A stretch of DNA of 64,000 bases from Nocardioides furvisabuli (GTDB lineage Bacteria > Actinomycetota > Actinomycetes > Propionibacteriales > Nocardioidaceae). Positions within the stretch are counted from its first letter, which is position 1; every line of letters starts with the position of its first letter. The stretch is taken from the NCBI RefSeq assembly GCF_021083185.1, contig NZ_JAIGQB010000003.1, positions 124,001 to 188,000 of the forward strand, given 5' to 3'. The notes beneath the pieces were generated by a model, which saw nothing but the letters and a program-made list of their open reading frames with translations, made no database searches and was not told the origin of the DNA. This document shows, piece by piece, positions 26,636 to 34,680 of the stretch. The position numbers and the translations under genes are program-made.

Positions 26636-26720
26636 AGGGAGGAATCTACTCCGCTCGTGACGGCACGCACAACCGTTGGCCCGCTTGTGTTCCTCACGTG
26701 GCCAACACGTGGAGCCGCTC

Positions 26721-27656
26721 TTACCGGATCGTGACCTGTCGGTTGGCGAGCCCGGCCCGGGCGGAACGCTCGGCTGCCGTCAGCTCCTCGCCGGCCAGGG
26801 CCTCCTCGAGGGCGGCGGCGAAGCGTGCGGCCGGTTCCTCGAGCACCTCGGCGCCGGTGCCGAGCGGCAGGTCCCACACCGGAGCGAGCAGCCCGTGCGC
26901 GCGGAACATGCCCACGAAACGGGAGCCCTCGGCCACCGAGTCCCGACCGGCGGCGTGGAGGCGGGCGAGCGCGTCGAGCAGCGCGTCCTCCGGGTGCGGC
27001 ATGACCCAGCGCAGGTGCTCCTTGGTGCCGACGCTGGTCCAGTACGCCGCCTCGACCGAGGTGAGTCGCGTGGTCGGCATGACGCCGCCGTTGGCCTGCT
27101 CGAGGGCGGCCTCCATGCCGGCGTCGCGCTCGGGGATGTCGTCGATCCAGTACTCGAAGCCGTCGTGGACGGTGATGTCGAGGCTGGTGTCGGTGATGAG
27201 GTCCTGGAGGGTGGGGCCCTCGCCGGGAGCGCTGAGGAGACCGACGATGCCCGGCTCCTCGGTGGCCAGCGCCAGCTCGAGGACGGCACCGAGGTCGCGG
27301 GCCGGGTTGCCGTAGGCGTGCTGCACCTGCAGGCCGAGCCAGACGTCGCCGGACTCGCGCACCATCGCCGGTGCCGCGCCGGGGAGGAGGGTGGCCAGGC
27401 GGACCGTGCGGTCGCCGTCCTCGAGCGTCAGCGGCGCGGTGGCCGCGGGCACGAGCTCGCGCAGCGCGATGACGTCGCACTCGCTGGGCATGCCCTCGAA
27501 GGGGCGCGCCACGAAGGTGGGGGCGGCACCGCCGGCCGCGCCGTGGCAGGCCTTGTAGCGCTTGCCTGAGCCGCAGGGGCAGGGTTGGCGGGGGCCGACC
27601 TCGCCTGCGGCGGGGGCGGACGCGGACGTGCTGCGGTTGCGCGACTTCTTGGCCAT
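26721..27656 (-). CDS. DUF5926 protein with SEC-C zinc motif
   Basis: 311 residues. The N-terminal basic tail is followed by a SEC-C motif PCPCGSGKRYKACHG (Cys26, Cys28, Cys37, His38), then the large DUF5926 domain (from PFEGMPSECDVIALRELVPA). SEC-C motifs bind zinc and contact ribosome- or SecA-related partners; the DUF is of unknown function and actinobacterial. ATG 27656 behind TAGGCT. Confidence 0.88.
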   Translation of the reverse strand: MAKKSRNRSTSASAPAAGEVGPRQPCPCGSGKRYKACHGAAGGAAPTFVARPFEGMPSECDVIALRELVPAATAPLTLEDGDRTVRLATLLPGAAPAMVRESGDVWLGLQVQHAYGNPARDLGAVLELALATEEPGIVGLLSAPGEGPTLQDLITDTSLDITVHDGFEYWIDDIPERDAGMEAALEQANGGVMPTTRLTSVEAAYWTSVGTKEHLRWVMPHPEDALLDALARLHAAGRDSVAEGSRFVGMFRAHGLLAPVWDLPLGTGAEVLEEPAARFAAALEEALAGEELTAAERSARAGLANRQVTIR

Positions 27657-27668
27657 TGCCCGAGCCTA
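27657..27668 (-). promoter_or_regulatory. -10 box and leaderless start for the DUF5926 gene
   Basis: TAGGCT (27663-27668, minus strand), 6 nt, then ATG 27656. Confidence 0.6.
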
Positions 27669-27690
27669 GTGCGGCCCCCCGGCGCCGCGC

Positions 27691-28512
27691 TCAGCGGTCG
27701 AGCAGCTCGAGGATGTGGGCCGGGCGGTCGCTGATCACGGCCGTCACCCCGAGGTCGAGGCAGATCTCGAGGTCGGCGGCGGTGTTGACGGTCCACACGT
27801 GGATCTCGCGTCCCGCCCTGACCAGGTGGCGCCCCAGGCCGGGGTGCTCGCGCAGCTCCTTGATGCCGGGGCCGATGATCCAGTCGTCGTCGACGACCGG
27901 GCGCAGCACCGGCCAGTGGTGCGCCTTGTCGACCAGCATCACGACCTCGAGCCCCGGCGCGAGGCGGCGTACGCGGCTCACGGCATTGAGCGAGAAGCTC
28001 ATCACCCGGGCCGGGGACCCCGCCCGGTCCCAGCCGAAGTCGCCCAGCGTCTCGACCAGGCGCCGCTCGACCAGCCCGCCGTAGCGCGTCGGGTGCTTGG
28101 TCTCGATGGCCAGCTCGACGTGCCGGTCGTAGTCGGCGACCATCTCGAGCAGCTTGCGCAGGGTGAGCACCTTGCCGTCCGCGGGGTCCCGGTCGGGGGC
28201 CTCGTCGTCGAGGTCGGACCACGGGCTCTTCCACGACGCGAAGTCGAGCTCGTCGAGCTCGGCGAGGTTCATCGTCGACACCAGCCCCGTGGTGGACGCC
28301 GTGCGCCTCAGGTCGCGGTCGTGCACGCACACGAGGTGGCCGTCGGCGGTGAGCCGGACGTCGCACTCGAGCGCGTCGGCCCCCTCGTCGAGGGCCTTCA
28401 CGTAGGCGCCCAGCGTGTGCTCGGCGGTGTCGTGGCTGCTCCCGCGGTGGGCGACCACCTGCGGTCGGGTGCGGGTGTCTCGGGGGCGCCGGCTGCGCGG
28501 CGTACGACGCAT
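27691..28512 (-). CDS. glycerophosphodiester phosphodiesterase
   Basis: 273 residues, GDPD TIM barrel: VVAHRGSSHDTAEHTLGAY with the catalytic His-Arg, ALECDVRLTADGHLVCVHD (metal Glu, Asp and second His), and ELAIETKHPTR. It hydrolyses glycerophosphodiesters to glycerol 3-phosphate and an alcohol. No signal peptide, so the cytosolic UgpQ-like type. The basic N-terminus (first ~17 residues) may be an over-long start. Confidence 0.92.
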   Translation of the reverse strand: MRRTPRSRRPRDTRTRPQVVAHRGSSHDTAEHTLGAYVKALDEGADALECDVRLTADGHLVCVHDRDLRRTASTTGLVSTMNLAELDELDFASWKSPWSDLDDEAPDRDPADGKVLTLRKLLEMVADYDRHVELAIETKHPTRYGGLVERRLVETLGDFGWDRAGSPARVMSFSLNAVSRVRRLAPGLEVVMLVDKAHHWPVLRPVVDDDWIIGPGIKELREHPGLGRHLVRAGREIHVWTVNTAADLEICLDLGVTAVISDRPAHILELLDR

Positions 28513-28583
28513 GGATCGAGCATGGCACGTCCGGGGACCGGCGCGCGGCAGGTCGGCCGGGGCCCGGGTGCCATGCTGGGCAG

Positions 28584-29003
28584 ATGTCCTGGGTCGCGCA
28601 GTACGCCGTCGCCGCCGTGGTCTTCACCGTGCTCGACCTCATCTGGCTCGGCACGGTCGCGGAGGACACCTACGCGCGCCACCTCGGCGACCTGCTGGCG
28701 CCGTCGCCGAACGTCGGTGCGGCAGTCGTCTTCTACGCGATCTTCATCGCCGGCCTGCTCTACTTCGTGATCCACCCGGCGGTCGCAGCGGGCTCGTGGC
28801 GCCGCGCGGTCGGCGCGGGAGGCTTCTTCGGCTTCGTCACCTACGCCACCTGGGACCTCACGAGCCTCGCGGTCCTGCGAGACTTCCCCGCTGCGCTCGT
28901 CCCGATCGACCTGGCGTGGGGCACGTTCCTGGCGGCGACCGTCTCCGTGACGACGTACGCTGTCGCGCAGCGGCTGCCCGCGTGGGCGCGCGCGAGCAGC
29001 TGA
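28584..29003 (+). CDS. DUF2177 membrane protein
   Basis: 139 residues, four membrane helices, with DLIWLGTVAEDTYARHLG and GFFGFVTYATWDLTSLAVL characteristic of DUF2177. Function unknown. ATG 28584. Faces the UBP zinc-finger gene convergently with a 9-nt gap. Confidence 0.87.
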   Translation: MSWVAQYAVAAVVFTVLDLIWLGTVAEDTYARHLGDLLAPSPNVGAAVVFYAIFIAGLLYFVIHPAVAAGSWRRAVGAGGFFGFVTYATWDLTSLAVLRDFPAALVPIDLAWGTFLAATVSVTTYAVAQRLPAWARASS

Positions 29004-29012
29004 GCGTCGCGG

Positions 29013-29354
29013 TCAGTGCACGTGGTCGCGCCAGTCCTCCGGCACGCGGCCGGCGGGACCGGGCGCGGGCTGGTCCTCGGGACGGCTCTGCGGGTCGGCG
29101 AGCCGCGGCCCGACCACCCCGACAGAGCGCTCGAAGTCCCAGAACCAGTCCTCGCCCGGCTCGTAGCTCTGCATGACCGGGTGGCCGGACGCCTCGAAGT
29201 GGGCGGTCGCGTGCTGCGAGGGGCTGGAGTCGCAGCAGCCGACGTGGCCGCACTGCGCGCACCGGCGCAGGTGCACCCACCAGCCGCCGGCGGCCTCGCA
29301 CTCGACGCAGCCGGGACCGGACGGGGCGACGCCGGGGTCGATGCCTGCTGTCAT
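29013..29354 (-). CDS. UBP-type zinc-finger protein
   Basis: 113 residues. The zinc-binding pattern GCVECEAAGGWWVHLRRC...CGHVGCCDSS...HATAHFEASGHPV has the Cys/His set of ZnF-UBP domains (Cys16, Cys19, Cys32, Cys35, Cys40, His48, His52, His58). In eukaryotes these bind ubiquitin C-termini; the bacterial stand-alone versions have no known role. Interesting beside a genome with a Pup-type proteasome, but no link is shown. ATG 29354 overlaps the upstream stop as ATGA. Confidence 0.87.
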   Translation of the reverse strand: MTAGIDPGVAPSGPGCVECEAAGGWWVHLRRCAQCGHVGCCDSSPSQHATAHFEASGHPVMQSYEPGEDWFWDFERSVGVVGPRLADPQSRPEDQPAPGPAGRVPEDWRDHVH

Positions 29355-29638
29355 GGGTCCAGCGTGCCCCGTCGCGGTCGGACGTGCCAGAGGCGCGTCA
29401 GCCGGAGCCGGCGAGGAAGCCGGGTAGCCTCGAGCAGGACGTCGTTCACCTCGGGCTCGGAGTAGACGCGCCCGGGCTCGAAGCGACGCACCACCTCGAG
29501 CAGCACGGCCGCGCGCACCTTCCGCTTCGCCGGCACGCGCGCGATGCGGCCGTCGGCGAAGAGGCGGCCCACCAGCCGCTCCTGCTCGGCCCGCGCGGCG
29601 TCGTACGCCTCCCGGTGCGCCGCTGCAGCGGGCGTCAA
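29351..29638 (-). CDS. DUF2087 domain protein, C-terminal half divergent
   Basis: 95 residues from TTG 29638. The segment LVGRLFADGRIARVPAKRKVRAAVLLEVVRRFEPGRVYSEPEVNDVLL is a clear DUF2087 start (I split it here: residues 22-68). The expected second half (a D-x-x-LRR-LV-xxG-L pattern) is not seen; instead there is an Arg-rich tail RRLRLTRLWHVRPRRG. This may be an old frameshift or true divergence. Coupled by ATGA to the UBP zinc-finger gene. Confidence 0.65.
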   Translation of the reverse strand: MTPAAAAHREAYDAARAEQERLVGRLFADGRIARVPAKRKVRAAVLLEVVRRFEPGRVYSEPEVNDVLLEATRLPRRLRLTRLWHVRPRRGTLDP

Positions 29639-29788
29639 CGATGCGACTCACGGATGCGCCCGAGGAGACTCAGCGGCGAGGGCAAAGACTTTGCGAGTTC
29701 ATCCGGGCGGGGTTGACCCCGCGCGGGGTATCGGTTCAGGTGGAGGCAGCGACGAGGCCATCGGGGGTCTCGCCACGACCAGGGAGTC

Positions 29789-30298
29789 ATGCCCATGCAC
29801 CTGCCCATGCCCGGACGTCTCGTCCGCAGCCTGCTCGCCGTCCTCACCTCGCTCGTCGCGGTGGCCGGACTCACCGGACCCTCGCACGCCGTCACCAAGC
29901 TCACCGACGCACAGGCGGCCAGCCAGCTCTCGGCCGTCGGCATCACCCGTGTCTCGACCGGGGGCTGCACCGACCGCTACGTCTCGACGTGCACGTCCTA
30001 CGACCAGATCAACCAGGAGACGGTGAGCGGGATCAAGACCTTCAAGTCGATCAGCGGCTGCGCGATCACGATCACCGGTGGCACCGAGACCGGCCACGCG
30101 TCGGGCACCTACAGCCACTGGAACGGCTACAAGGTGGACGTCCGCCCGACCACCTGCGTGTCGAACTACATCACCAGCCGCTACGCCTACCACGGCGTGC
30201 GCGGGGACGGCGCCACGATGTACCGCGCCCCCTCGGGCAACATCTACGCCCGCGAGAGCAGCCACTGGGACATCACCTACTACACCTGCGGCTGCTGA
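29789..30298 (+). CDS. small secreted Cys-rich protein, possibly M15/LAS-like metallopeptidase
   Basis: 169 residues. Signal peptide to about residue 34 (SHA|VT). The mature protein has six Cys (60, 68, 91, 123, 167, 169) and the block ETGHASGTYSHWNGYKVDV, where His110-x-x-Gly-x3-Asp117 resembles the zinc site of LAS/M15 peptidoglycan peptidases, plus a late His159 (SSHWD) that could be the third ligand. Assignment to a peptidase is inference; it could also be a non-catalytic extracellular protein. Confidence 0.7.
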   Translation: MPMHLPMPGRLVRSLLAVLTSLVAVAGLTGPSHAVTKLTDAQAASQLSAVGITRVSTGGCTDRYVSTCTSYDQINQETVSGIKTFKSISGCAITITGGTETGHASGTYSHWNGYKVDVRPTTCVSNYITSRYAYHGVRGDGATMYRAPSGNIYARESSHWDITYYTCGC

Positions 30299-30353
30299 CC
30301 GGCAGGCAGAGCCGGACCGGGACCGCCACCCGCTGGAAGCCGTCCGCGCAGGT

Positions 30354-30662
30354 TCAGGCCTGAGCGGCCGGCTTCCAGGCGCGCAGCCCTGCGAGCGTGC
30401 GCTCGATGAGGTCGAGCGACGGGTTCGCCACCACCACGGCCGGGACGAGCGGACGGGTCTCCAGGTGCCGCCCCCCAGCAGGCCACCAACGCTCGTCGCC
30501 GCGGGGGAGTCCGAGCTCGGCGCGCAGGACCGCGAACGTCGGGACCTCCGAGTCGTCCACCCGTTCCACGAAGCCCGTCCTGGAGATCTGCCCGTGCGCC
30601 AGACGTACGGGCAGTTCTGCACCGCGAGACAGGACATCTTCCACTTGGAGATCAAGCAACAT
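30354..30662 (-). CDS. hypothetical protein next to a lower-GC island
   Basis: About 102 residues from ATG 30662 (MLLDLQVEDVLSRGAELP); an in-frame start at 30716 would add 18 atypical residues. I recognise no family. It has a VPTFAVLRAELGLP segment, a Trp-Trp pair and a helical C-terminus NPSLDLIERTLAGLRAW. Its first codons and upstream sequence to 30780 are clearly less GC-rich than the rest of the window, which may mark a promoter region or recent acquisition. Confidence 0.55.
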   Translation of the reverse strand: MLLDLQVEDVLSRGAELPVRLAHGQISRTGFVERVDDSEVPTFAVLRAELGLPRGDERWWPAGGRHLETRPLVPAVVVANPSLDLIERTLAGLRAWKPAAQA

Positions 30663-30814
30663 GGCGGATCCTCTGGATTGGGCAATGATTCCTTGGCGTT
30701 TCTCCCGAACTCCCACGCTTTCCTCTGCTAATGACCATAGGAACTCGCAAGAGGTCCCGGGTCGTTATTACCCACGCGTGGAGGCCCTGTGCATGTCGCG
30801 GGTGCGGGGCGACC

Positions 30815-30846
30815 CTGCCTCCGGACGCGGTCCAGACCGGAGGCAG
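30815..30846 (-). terminator. hairpin downstream of terC
   Basis: Perfect 10-bp arms CTGCCTCCGG/CCGGAGGCAG with a 12-nt loop, 20 nt after the terC stop. Confidence 0.7.
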
Positions 30847-30865
30847 CGCGTGAGCCGCGGGGCCG

Positions 30866-31867
30866 TCAGCGCGTGCCGACCGGCGCGTCCTCGTCGAGAC
30901 CGTGGTCGGCCCTCGCCCTCGCGCGGCGGTTCGCGACCAGGCTGGTCGTGATCGTGACCGCCAGGATGCCGACGATGACGTACAACGACACCAGGGTCGG
31001 CACGTCCGGCACCGACGGCCAGACGAGGTGCGCCCAGTGGAGGACCAGCTTGAAGCCGATGAACCCCAGGATCGCGGCAAGGCCGTAGCTGAGGTGCGCG
31101 AGCGCACCGAGCGCACCCTCGAGCACGAAGTAGAGCGCGCGCAGGCCGAGCAGGGCGAAGGCGTTGGTGACGAACACGAGATAGGGGTCACCGGTGATGC
31201 CGTAGACCGCCGGCACCGAGTCGACGGCGAAGACCACGTCGGTGGCGAAGACTGCCACGGTGACGAGCGCGAAGGGCGTCAGCGCCCGGGCGCCGTCCTT
31301 GACCACGGTGAACTTCGCGCCCTCGTAGTCGTCGCTGACGGGCATGAAGCGGCGCATCACCTTGACCACGCGCATCTCGGCGACGACGATCTCGTGCTCC
31401 TGGCCGCGGATCGCGTCACGCAGCAGCTTGACGCCAGTGAGCAGAAGGATCGCGCCGAAGACCAGGAAGACCCAGTCGAAGCGCGAGAGCGCAACGGCGC
31501 CGAGGGCGATGAAGATGCCGCGCAGCACGAGCGCACCGATGATGCCGTAGAGCAGCACCCGCTGCTTGAGCACCTCGGGGACGGCGAAGGCTGCGAGCAG
31601 CAGCATGAAGACGAAGAGGTTGTCGACGCTCAACGTCTTCTCGACCAGGTAGCCGGTGTAGTACTCCAGACCGCGGTCGCCGCCGTGGACGTTCCAGACG
31701 TAGAGGCCGAACGTCAGGGGCAACGCGACGTAGAACGCCGACCAGGCGATGGCCTCCCTCATCGAGACCTCGTGCGGCTTGCGGGTGGCGATGAAGTCGA
31801 CGGCGAGCAGGGCGACGACCACGCCGATGGTGATGAACCACAGGGTGGGGGACGCGATGGACGTCAT
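30866..31867 (-). CDS. TerC/Alx-family membrane protein, probable Mn(II) exporter
   Basis: 333 residues, about nine helices. Hallmarks: EKTLSVDNLFVFMLL and FATDVVFAVDSVPAVYGIT, whose intramembrane Asp residues are invariant in TerC. The family (Alx, YceF, YkoY) exports manganese, in Bacillus also for metalation of secreted enzymes. The upstream leader holds a yybP-ykoY type Mn riboswitch, which strongly supports a manganese role. ATG 31867 with Shine-Dalgarno GAGGAG at 31872-31877. Confidence 0.93.
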   Translation of the reverse strand: MTSIASPTLWFITIGVVVALLAVDFIATRKPHEVSMREAIAWSAFYVALPLTFGLYVWNVHGGDRGLEYYTGYLVEKTLSVDNLFVFMLLLAAFAVPEVLKQRVLLYGIIGALVLRGIFIALGAVALSRFDWVFLVFGAILLLTGVKLLRDAIRGQEHEIVVAEMRVVKVMRRFMPVSDDYEGAKFTVVKDGARALTPFALVTVAVFATDVVFAVDSVPAVYGITGDPYLVFVTNAFALLGLRALYFVLEGALGALAHLSYGLAAILGFIGFKLVLHWAHLVWPSVPDVPTLVSLYVIVGILAVTITTSLVANRRARARADHGLDEDAPVGTR

Positions 31868-31873
31868 GGGTCT

Positions 31874-31895
31874 CCTCAGGATCGAGTTCCTGAGG
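31874..31895 (-). promoter_or_regulatory. Shine-Dalgarno-sequestering hairpin before terC
   Basis: mRNA CCTCAGGA (31895-31888) pairs perfectly with TCCTGAGG (31881-31874), loop 6 nt, burying part of the GAGGAG ribosome site. The same CCTC (31895-31892) is the 3' strand of riboswitch helix P1, so the two pairings exclude each other. Confidence 0.75.
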
Positions 31896-31986
31896 TCTCC
31901 CCCGCCGCGAGCTGCGATCGGCCGCTCGCCGGGGCGCCTGCTGAGGCGCCGTAGTGACCGACGAGTGTTGGTGGGGTACTCCCCTC
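31892..31986 (-). ncRNA. yybP-ykoY manganese riboswitch in the terC leader
   Basis: The leader RNA reads GAGGGGAGTA at its 5' side (31986-31977) and AGACCTC at its 3' side (31898-31892). Known aptamers of this class have GGGGAGUA and AGACC, with the outer bases pairing as P1; here GAGG pairs with CCTC. Between them CTCG-TCGGTCACTAC-[GGCGCC hairpin]-CCGG-CGAG reproduces the second conserved loop (UCGUCA-like) and its closing helix. Length 95 nt is typical. Mn(II) binding would stabilise P1 and free the ribosome site, switching terC translation on. Confidence 0.82.
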
Positions 31987-31993
31987 GCCGAAG

Positions 31994-32024
31994 ATTCTAG
32001 TTGACCCCTCAAGGTGATCGTCAA
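31994..32024 (-). promoter_or_regulatory. sigma-70 type promoter for terC
   Basis: -35 TTGACG (32019-32024) and -10 TAGAAT (31994-31999), spacer 19 nt. The predicted start near 31987 coincides with the first base of the riboswitch. The spacer is long, so the -35 may contribute little. Confidence 0.6.
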
Positions 32025-32039
32025 TCGGCTCGGGCACCG

Positions 32040-32052
32040 TAGTCTCGCAGGC
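32040..32052 (+). promoter_or_regulatory. -10 box and leaderless start for the flavin oxidoreductase
   Basis: TAGTCT (32040-32045), 7 nt, then ATG 32053; divergent from the terC promoter. Confidence 0.6.
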
Positions 32053-33462
32053 ATGGACGAGCTGGAGTACGACGTCATCGTCATCGGCGGCGGACCGGCG
32101 GGCGAGAACGCCGCGCAGTACGCCGTCGAGGGCACCGACATGACCGCTGTCATCGTCGAGCGCGAGCTGCTCGGGGGGGAGTGCAGCTACTGGGCGTGCA
32201 TGCCGAGCAAGGCGCTGCTGCGCCCCATCGCCGTCGCCGACCTCACCGCAGACCTGCCAGGGGTGACGACCGCCCACGTCGCGCCGAAGGCGCTGCTGGA
32301 GCGGCGCGACGCCTGGGTGTCGCACTACGACGACGCCGGGCAGGTCACCTGGGCCGAAGGCGCCGGGCTCGCCGTGCTCCGCGGCGACGGCCGCCTGACC
32401 GGCGAGCGGACGGTCCGCGTCTCCGGGTCCGACGGCGAGCGCACCGTCCGGGCCCGCCGGGCGGTGGTGATCGCGACCGGGAGCGCGGCCCACGTGCCGC
32501 AGATGTACGCCGACGCCCTGCCGTGGGACTCCCGCGACGCCACCGCGGTGACCGAGGTGCCGGACCGCCTCGTCGTGATCGGCGGCGGGGTCGTCGCCTG
32601 CGAGGCCGCGATCTGGATGTCGGCCCTCGGCTCCGAGGTGACCCTCGTGGTGCGCGACCAACGGCTGCTCGGGCGCACCGAGCCCTTCGCCGGCGAGGCC
32701 GTCCTGGAGGGCCTGCGCGGCCGGGGCGTCACCGTGCTCCTGGGGACCGACGTGACCGGCGTACGCCGTGAGGGCCCGGAAGCCACCGGGGTCGGCAGGA
32801 TCCACGGGAGCACGGTCACCCTGACCACCTCGGCGGGCGACCTCGAGGCCGACGAGGTGCTGCTCTCGATCGGGCGCGCGCCGCGGCTCGACGACCTCGG
32901 CCTGGACTCCGTCGGGCTCGTGCCCGACGACGTCACCGGCGGTCGGTTGCCCGAGTGGCTGCACGCCGTGGGCGACGCCAGCGGCGGCCCGCCGCTGACC
33001 CACTGGGGCAAGCACCAGGCGCGCCTGGTGGGCGCCCGGATCGCTGCGTCGGCCGCGGGCGAGGTGGCGTGGGAGCCGGACCGCGAGGCGCCCGTGCCGC
33101 AGGTCGTCTTCAGCGACCCGGAGGTCGCGAGCGTGGGGCTCACCGAGGCCCAGGCACGCGACGCGGGGCACCACGTGGTCACCTCGCGCGTGCCGACCTC
33201 GTCGGCCGCCGGCACCAGCCTGCTGCGCGACCACGTCGCCGGCCACGCCCAGCTCGTCGTCGACGCGGACTCCAGGCTCCTGCTCGGCGCGACCTTCGTC
33301 GGACCGGAGGCCGGCGAGCTGGTGCACGCCGCGACGGTCGCGATCACCGGCGGGGTGCCGGTCCACGTGCTGCGCCACGCCGTGGCGTCGTACCCCACCG
33401 CCGCCGAGCTGTGGCTGCGGTTGCTCGAGGAGCTGCCGCGCGAGCTGCGTACGCCGGCCTGA
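32053..33462 (+). CDS. FAD/NAD(P)-dependent pyridine nucleotide-disulfide oxidoreductase
   Basis: 469 residues, class I flavin disulfide reductase. FAD motif VIVIGGGPAGENAA (8-21), redox pair in GGECSYWACMPSK (CxxxxC), second Rossmann GGGVVACEAA, FAD-site GDAS, and a C-terminal dimerisation domain. The usual interface His-x-x-Pro with Glu (HAHPTLSE) is AVASYPTAAE: the catalytic base His is replaced by Tyr, so it is not a normal lipoamide or glutathione reductase. Substrate unknown. Confidence 0.9.
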   Translation: MDELEYDVIVIGGGPAGENAAQYAVEGTDMTAVIVERELLGGECSYWACMPSKALLRPIAVADLTADLPGVTTAHVAPKALLERRDAWVSHYDDAGQVTWAEGAGLAVLRGDGRLTGERTVRVSGSDGERTVRARRAVVIATGSAAHVPQMYADALPWDSRDATAVTEVPDRLVVIGGGVVACEAAIWMSALGSEVTLVVRDQRLLGRTEPFAGEAVLEGLRGRGVTVLLGTDVTGVRREGPEATGVGRIHGSTVTLTTSAGDLEADEVLLSIGRAPRLDDLGLDSVGLVPDDVTGGRLPEWLHAVGDASGGPPLTHWGKHQARLVGARIAASAAGEVAWEPDREAPVPQVVFSDPEVASVGLTEAQARDAGHHVVTSRVPTSSAAGTSLLRDHVAGHAQLVVDADSRLLLGATFVGPEAGELVHAATVAITGGVPVHVLRHAVASYPTAAELWLRLLEELPRELRTPA

Positions 33463-33465
33463 CCC

Positions 33466-34662
33466 TCAGCCCCGCTCGCGCAGGTAGCGCCCGAAGTGGG
33501 GGACGGTGAAGGCGATCTGGCCGCGTTCGCCGGAGTAGACGAGGCCCTTCTTGAGCAGGGAGTCGCGCGCCGGGGAGAGCGACTGCGGCTTCTTGCCGAG
33601 GTTCGCCGCGACGTCCGCGCTGAGCACCGCGTCGCCCTCGGCCTCGTCCTGCGCGGCCGCGACCTCGGCCATCGCCATCAAGTAGTCGCGCTCCCCCGGC
33701 GTCGCGCGTTCGTAGCGTGAGCCGAAGAAACCGACCGCGAGCTCCGACTCGGCCTCGGGCGCGGCGACCGCGACGTCGGCAGCCGTGATCGGCGATCGCG
33801 GGGCGAGGTCCCACACGGCCTTGCCGTAGGCCTGGATGAAGTAGGGGTAGCCGCCGGTGGCGTCGTACATCGCAGCCAGAGCATCCTCCGCGTACGCCGC
33901 GTCCTCGTCCGCGGCAGGCGCCTCGAGCGCACGGTCGGCCGCCTCGCGGGAGAGCCGGTCGATGCGCTGGTAGCGGAAGAGCCGCTCGCTGTAGGACTTG
34001 CTCGCGCTCAGCACGGCGGGCAGGTGCGGCAGGCCGGCGCCGACCACGATCACGGGCAGGCCCGACTGGCTCAGCTCGTGGCAGGCCGCGCACAGCGCCG
34101 AGATGTCGTCGGGGCCGAGGTCCTGCATCTCGTCGATGAAGATGCCGATGCCCTTGCCCACGTCGGCGGCCAGGCCGCCGAGGTCGGTGAAGAGCTCGAC
34201 GAGGTCGATCTCGATGTCACCGGAGTCGGCCCGCCCGCGGACGGCGGGAGCGTCGATGCCGGGGCTCCACTGGTCCTTGAGCTTCGCGGCGGCACCGGCG
34301 TCACGGTGGGCGAAGGACTTGATCACGCCGAGGACGTGGTCGACCGAGTCCTCGTCGCGATGGCCGAGCTCGCGCACCGCTTGGTGCAGGGCGCTGCTGA
34401 GAGGGCGCCGCAGGCCCTGCCCCGGCCGGGCCTCGAGCTTGCCGGTTCCCCACCCCTTGCGTACGGCGGCACCGCGCAGCGCGTTGAGCAGGACGGTCTT
34501 GCCGACGCCGCGCAGCCCGGTCAGCACGAGGCTGCGCTCGGGGCGCCCCTTGGCGACGCGCTCGAGCACGACCTCGAAGGCGGCGAGCTGCTCGTCGCGA
34601 CCGGCCAGCTCGGGAGGGCGCTGTCCCGCGCCAGGGGCGTACGGGTTCCGGATCGGGTCCAC
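33466..34662 (-). CDS. AAA+ (Orc1/Cdc6-like) ATPase
   Basis: 398 residues. Walker A GLRGVGKT (49-56), Walker B GIFIDEMQDL (about 172-181), sensor region VVGAGLPHL, arginine-rich sensor II region and a C-terminal winged helix (SLLKKGLVYSGERGQIAFTVPHFGRYL). This matches the group of predicted actinobacterial ORC/STAND-like ATPases of unknown role. GTG 34662 is 6 nt behind TACCGT. Stands alone, convergent with the oxidoreductase. Confidence 0.87.
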   Translation of the reverse strand: MDPIRNPYAPGAGQRPPELAGRDEQLAAFEVVLERVAKGRPERSLVLTGLRGVGKTVLLNALRGAAVRKGWGTGKLEARPGQGLRRPLSSALHQAVRELGHRDEDSVDHVLGVIKSFAHRDAGAAAKLKDQWSPGIDAPAVRGRADSGDIEIDLVELFTDLGGLAADVGKGIGIFIDEMQDLGPDDISALCAACHELSQSGLPVIVVGAGLPHLPAVLSASKSYSERLFRYQRIDRLSREAADRALEAPAADEDAAYAEDALAAMYDATGGYPYFIQAYGKAVWDLAPRSPITAADVAVAAPEAESELAVGFFGSRYERATPGERDYLMAMAEVAAAQDEAEGDAVLSADVAANLGKKPQSLSPARDSLLKKGLVYSGERGQIAFTVPHFGRYLRERG

Positions 34663-34674
34663 GATCAGACGGTA
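34663..34674 (-). promoter_or_regulatory. -10 box and leaderless start for the AAA ATPase
   Basis: TACCGT (34669-34674, minus strand), 6 nt, then GTG 34662. Confidence 0.55.
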
Positions 34675-34680
34675 TCGGGG

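Noticed and set aside
26455..26720. Possible small RNA or gene in the 266-nt gap
   Set aside because: Explained by two strong hairpins; no open frame with a start signal, no conserved RNA shape recognised.
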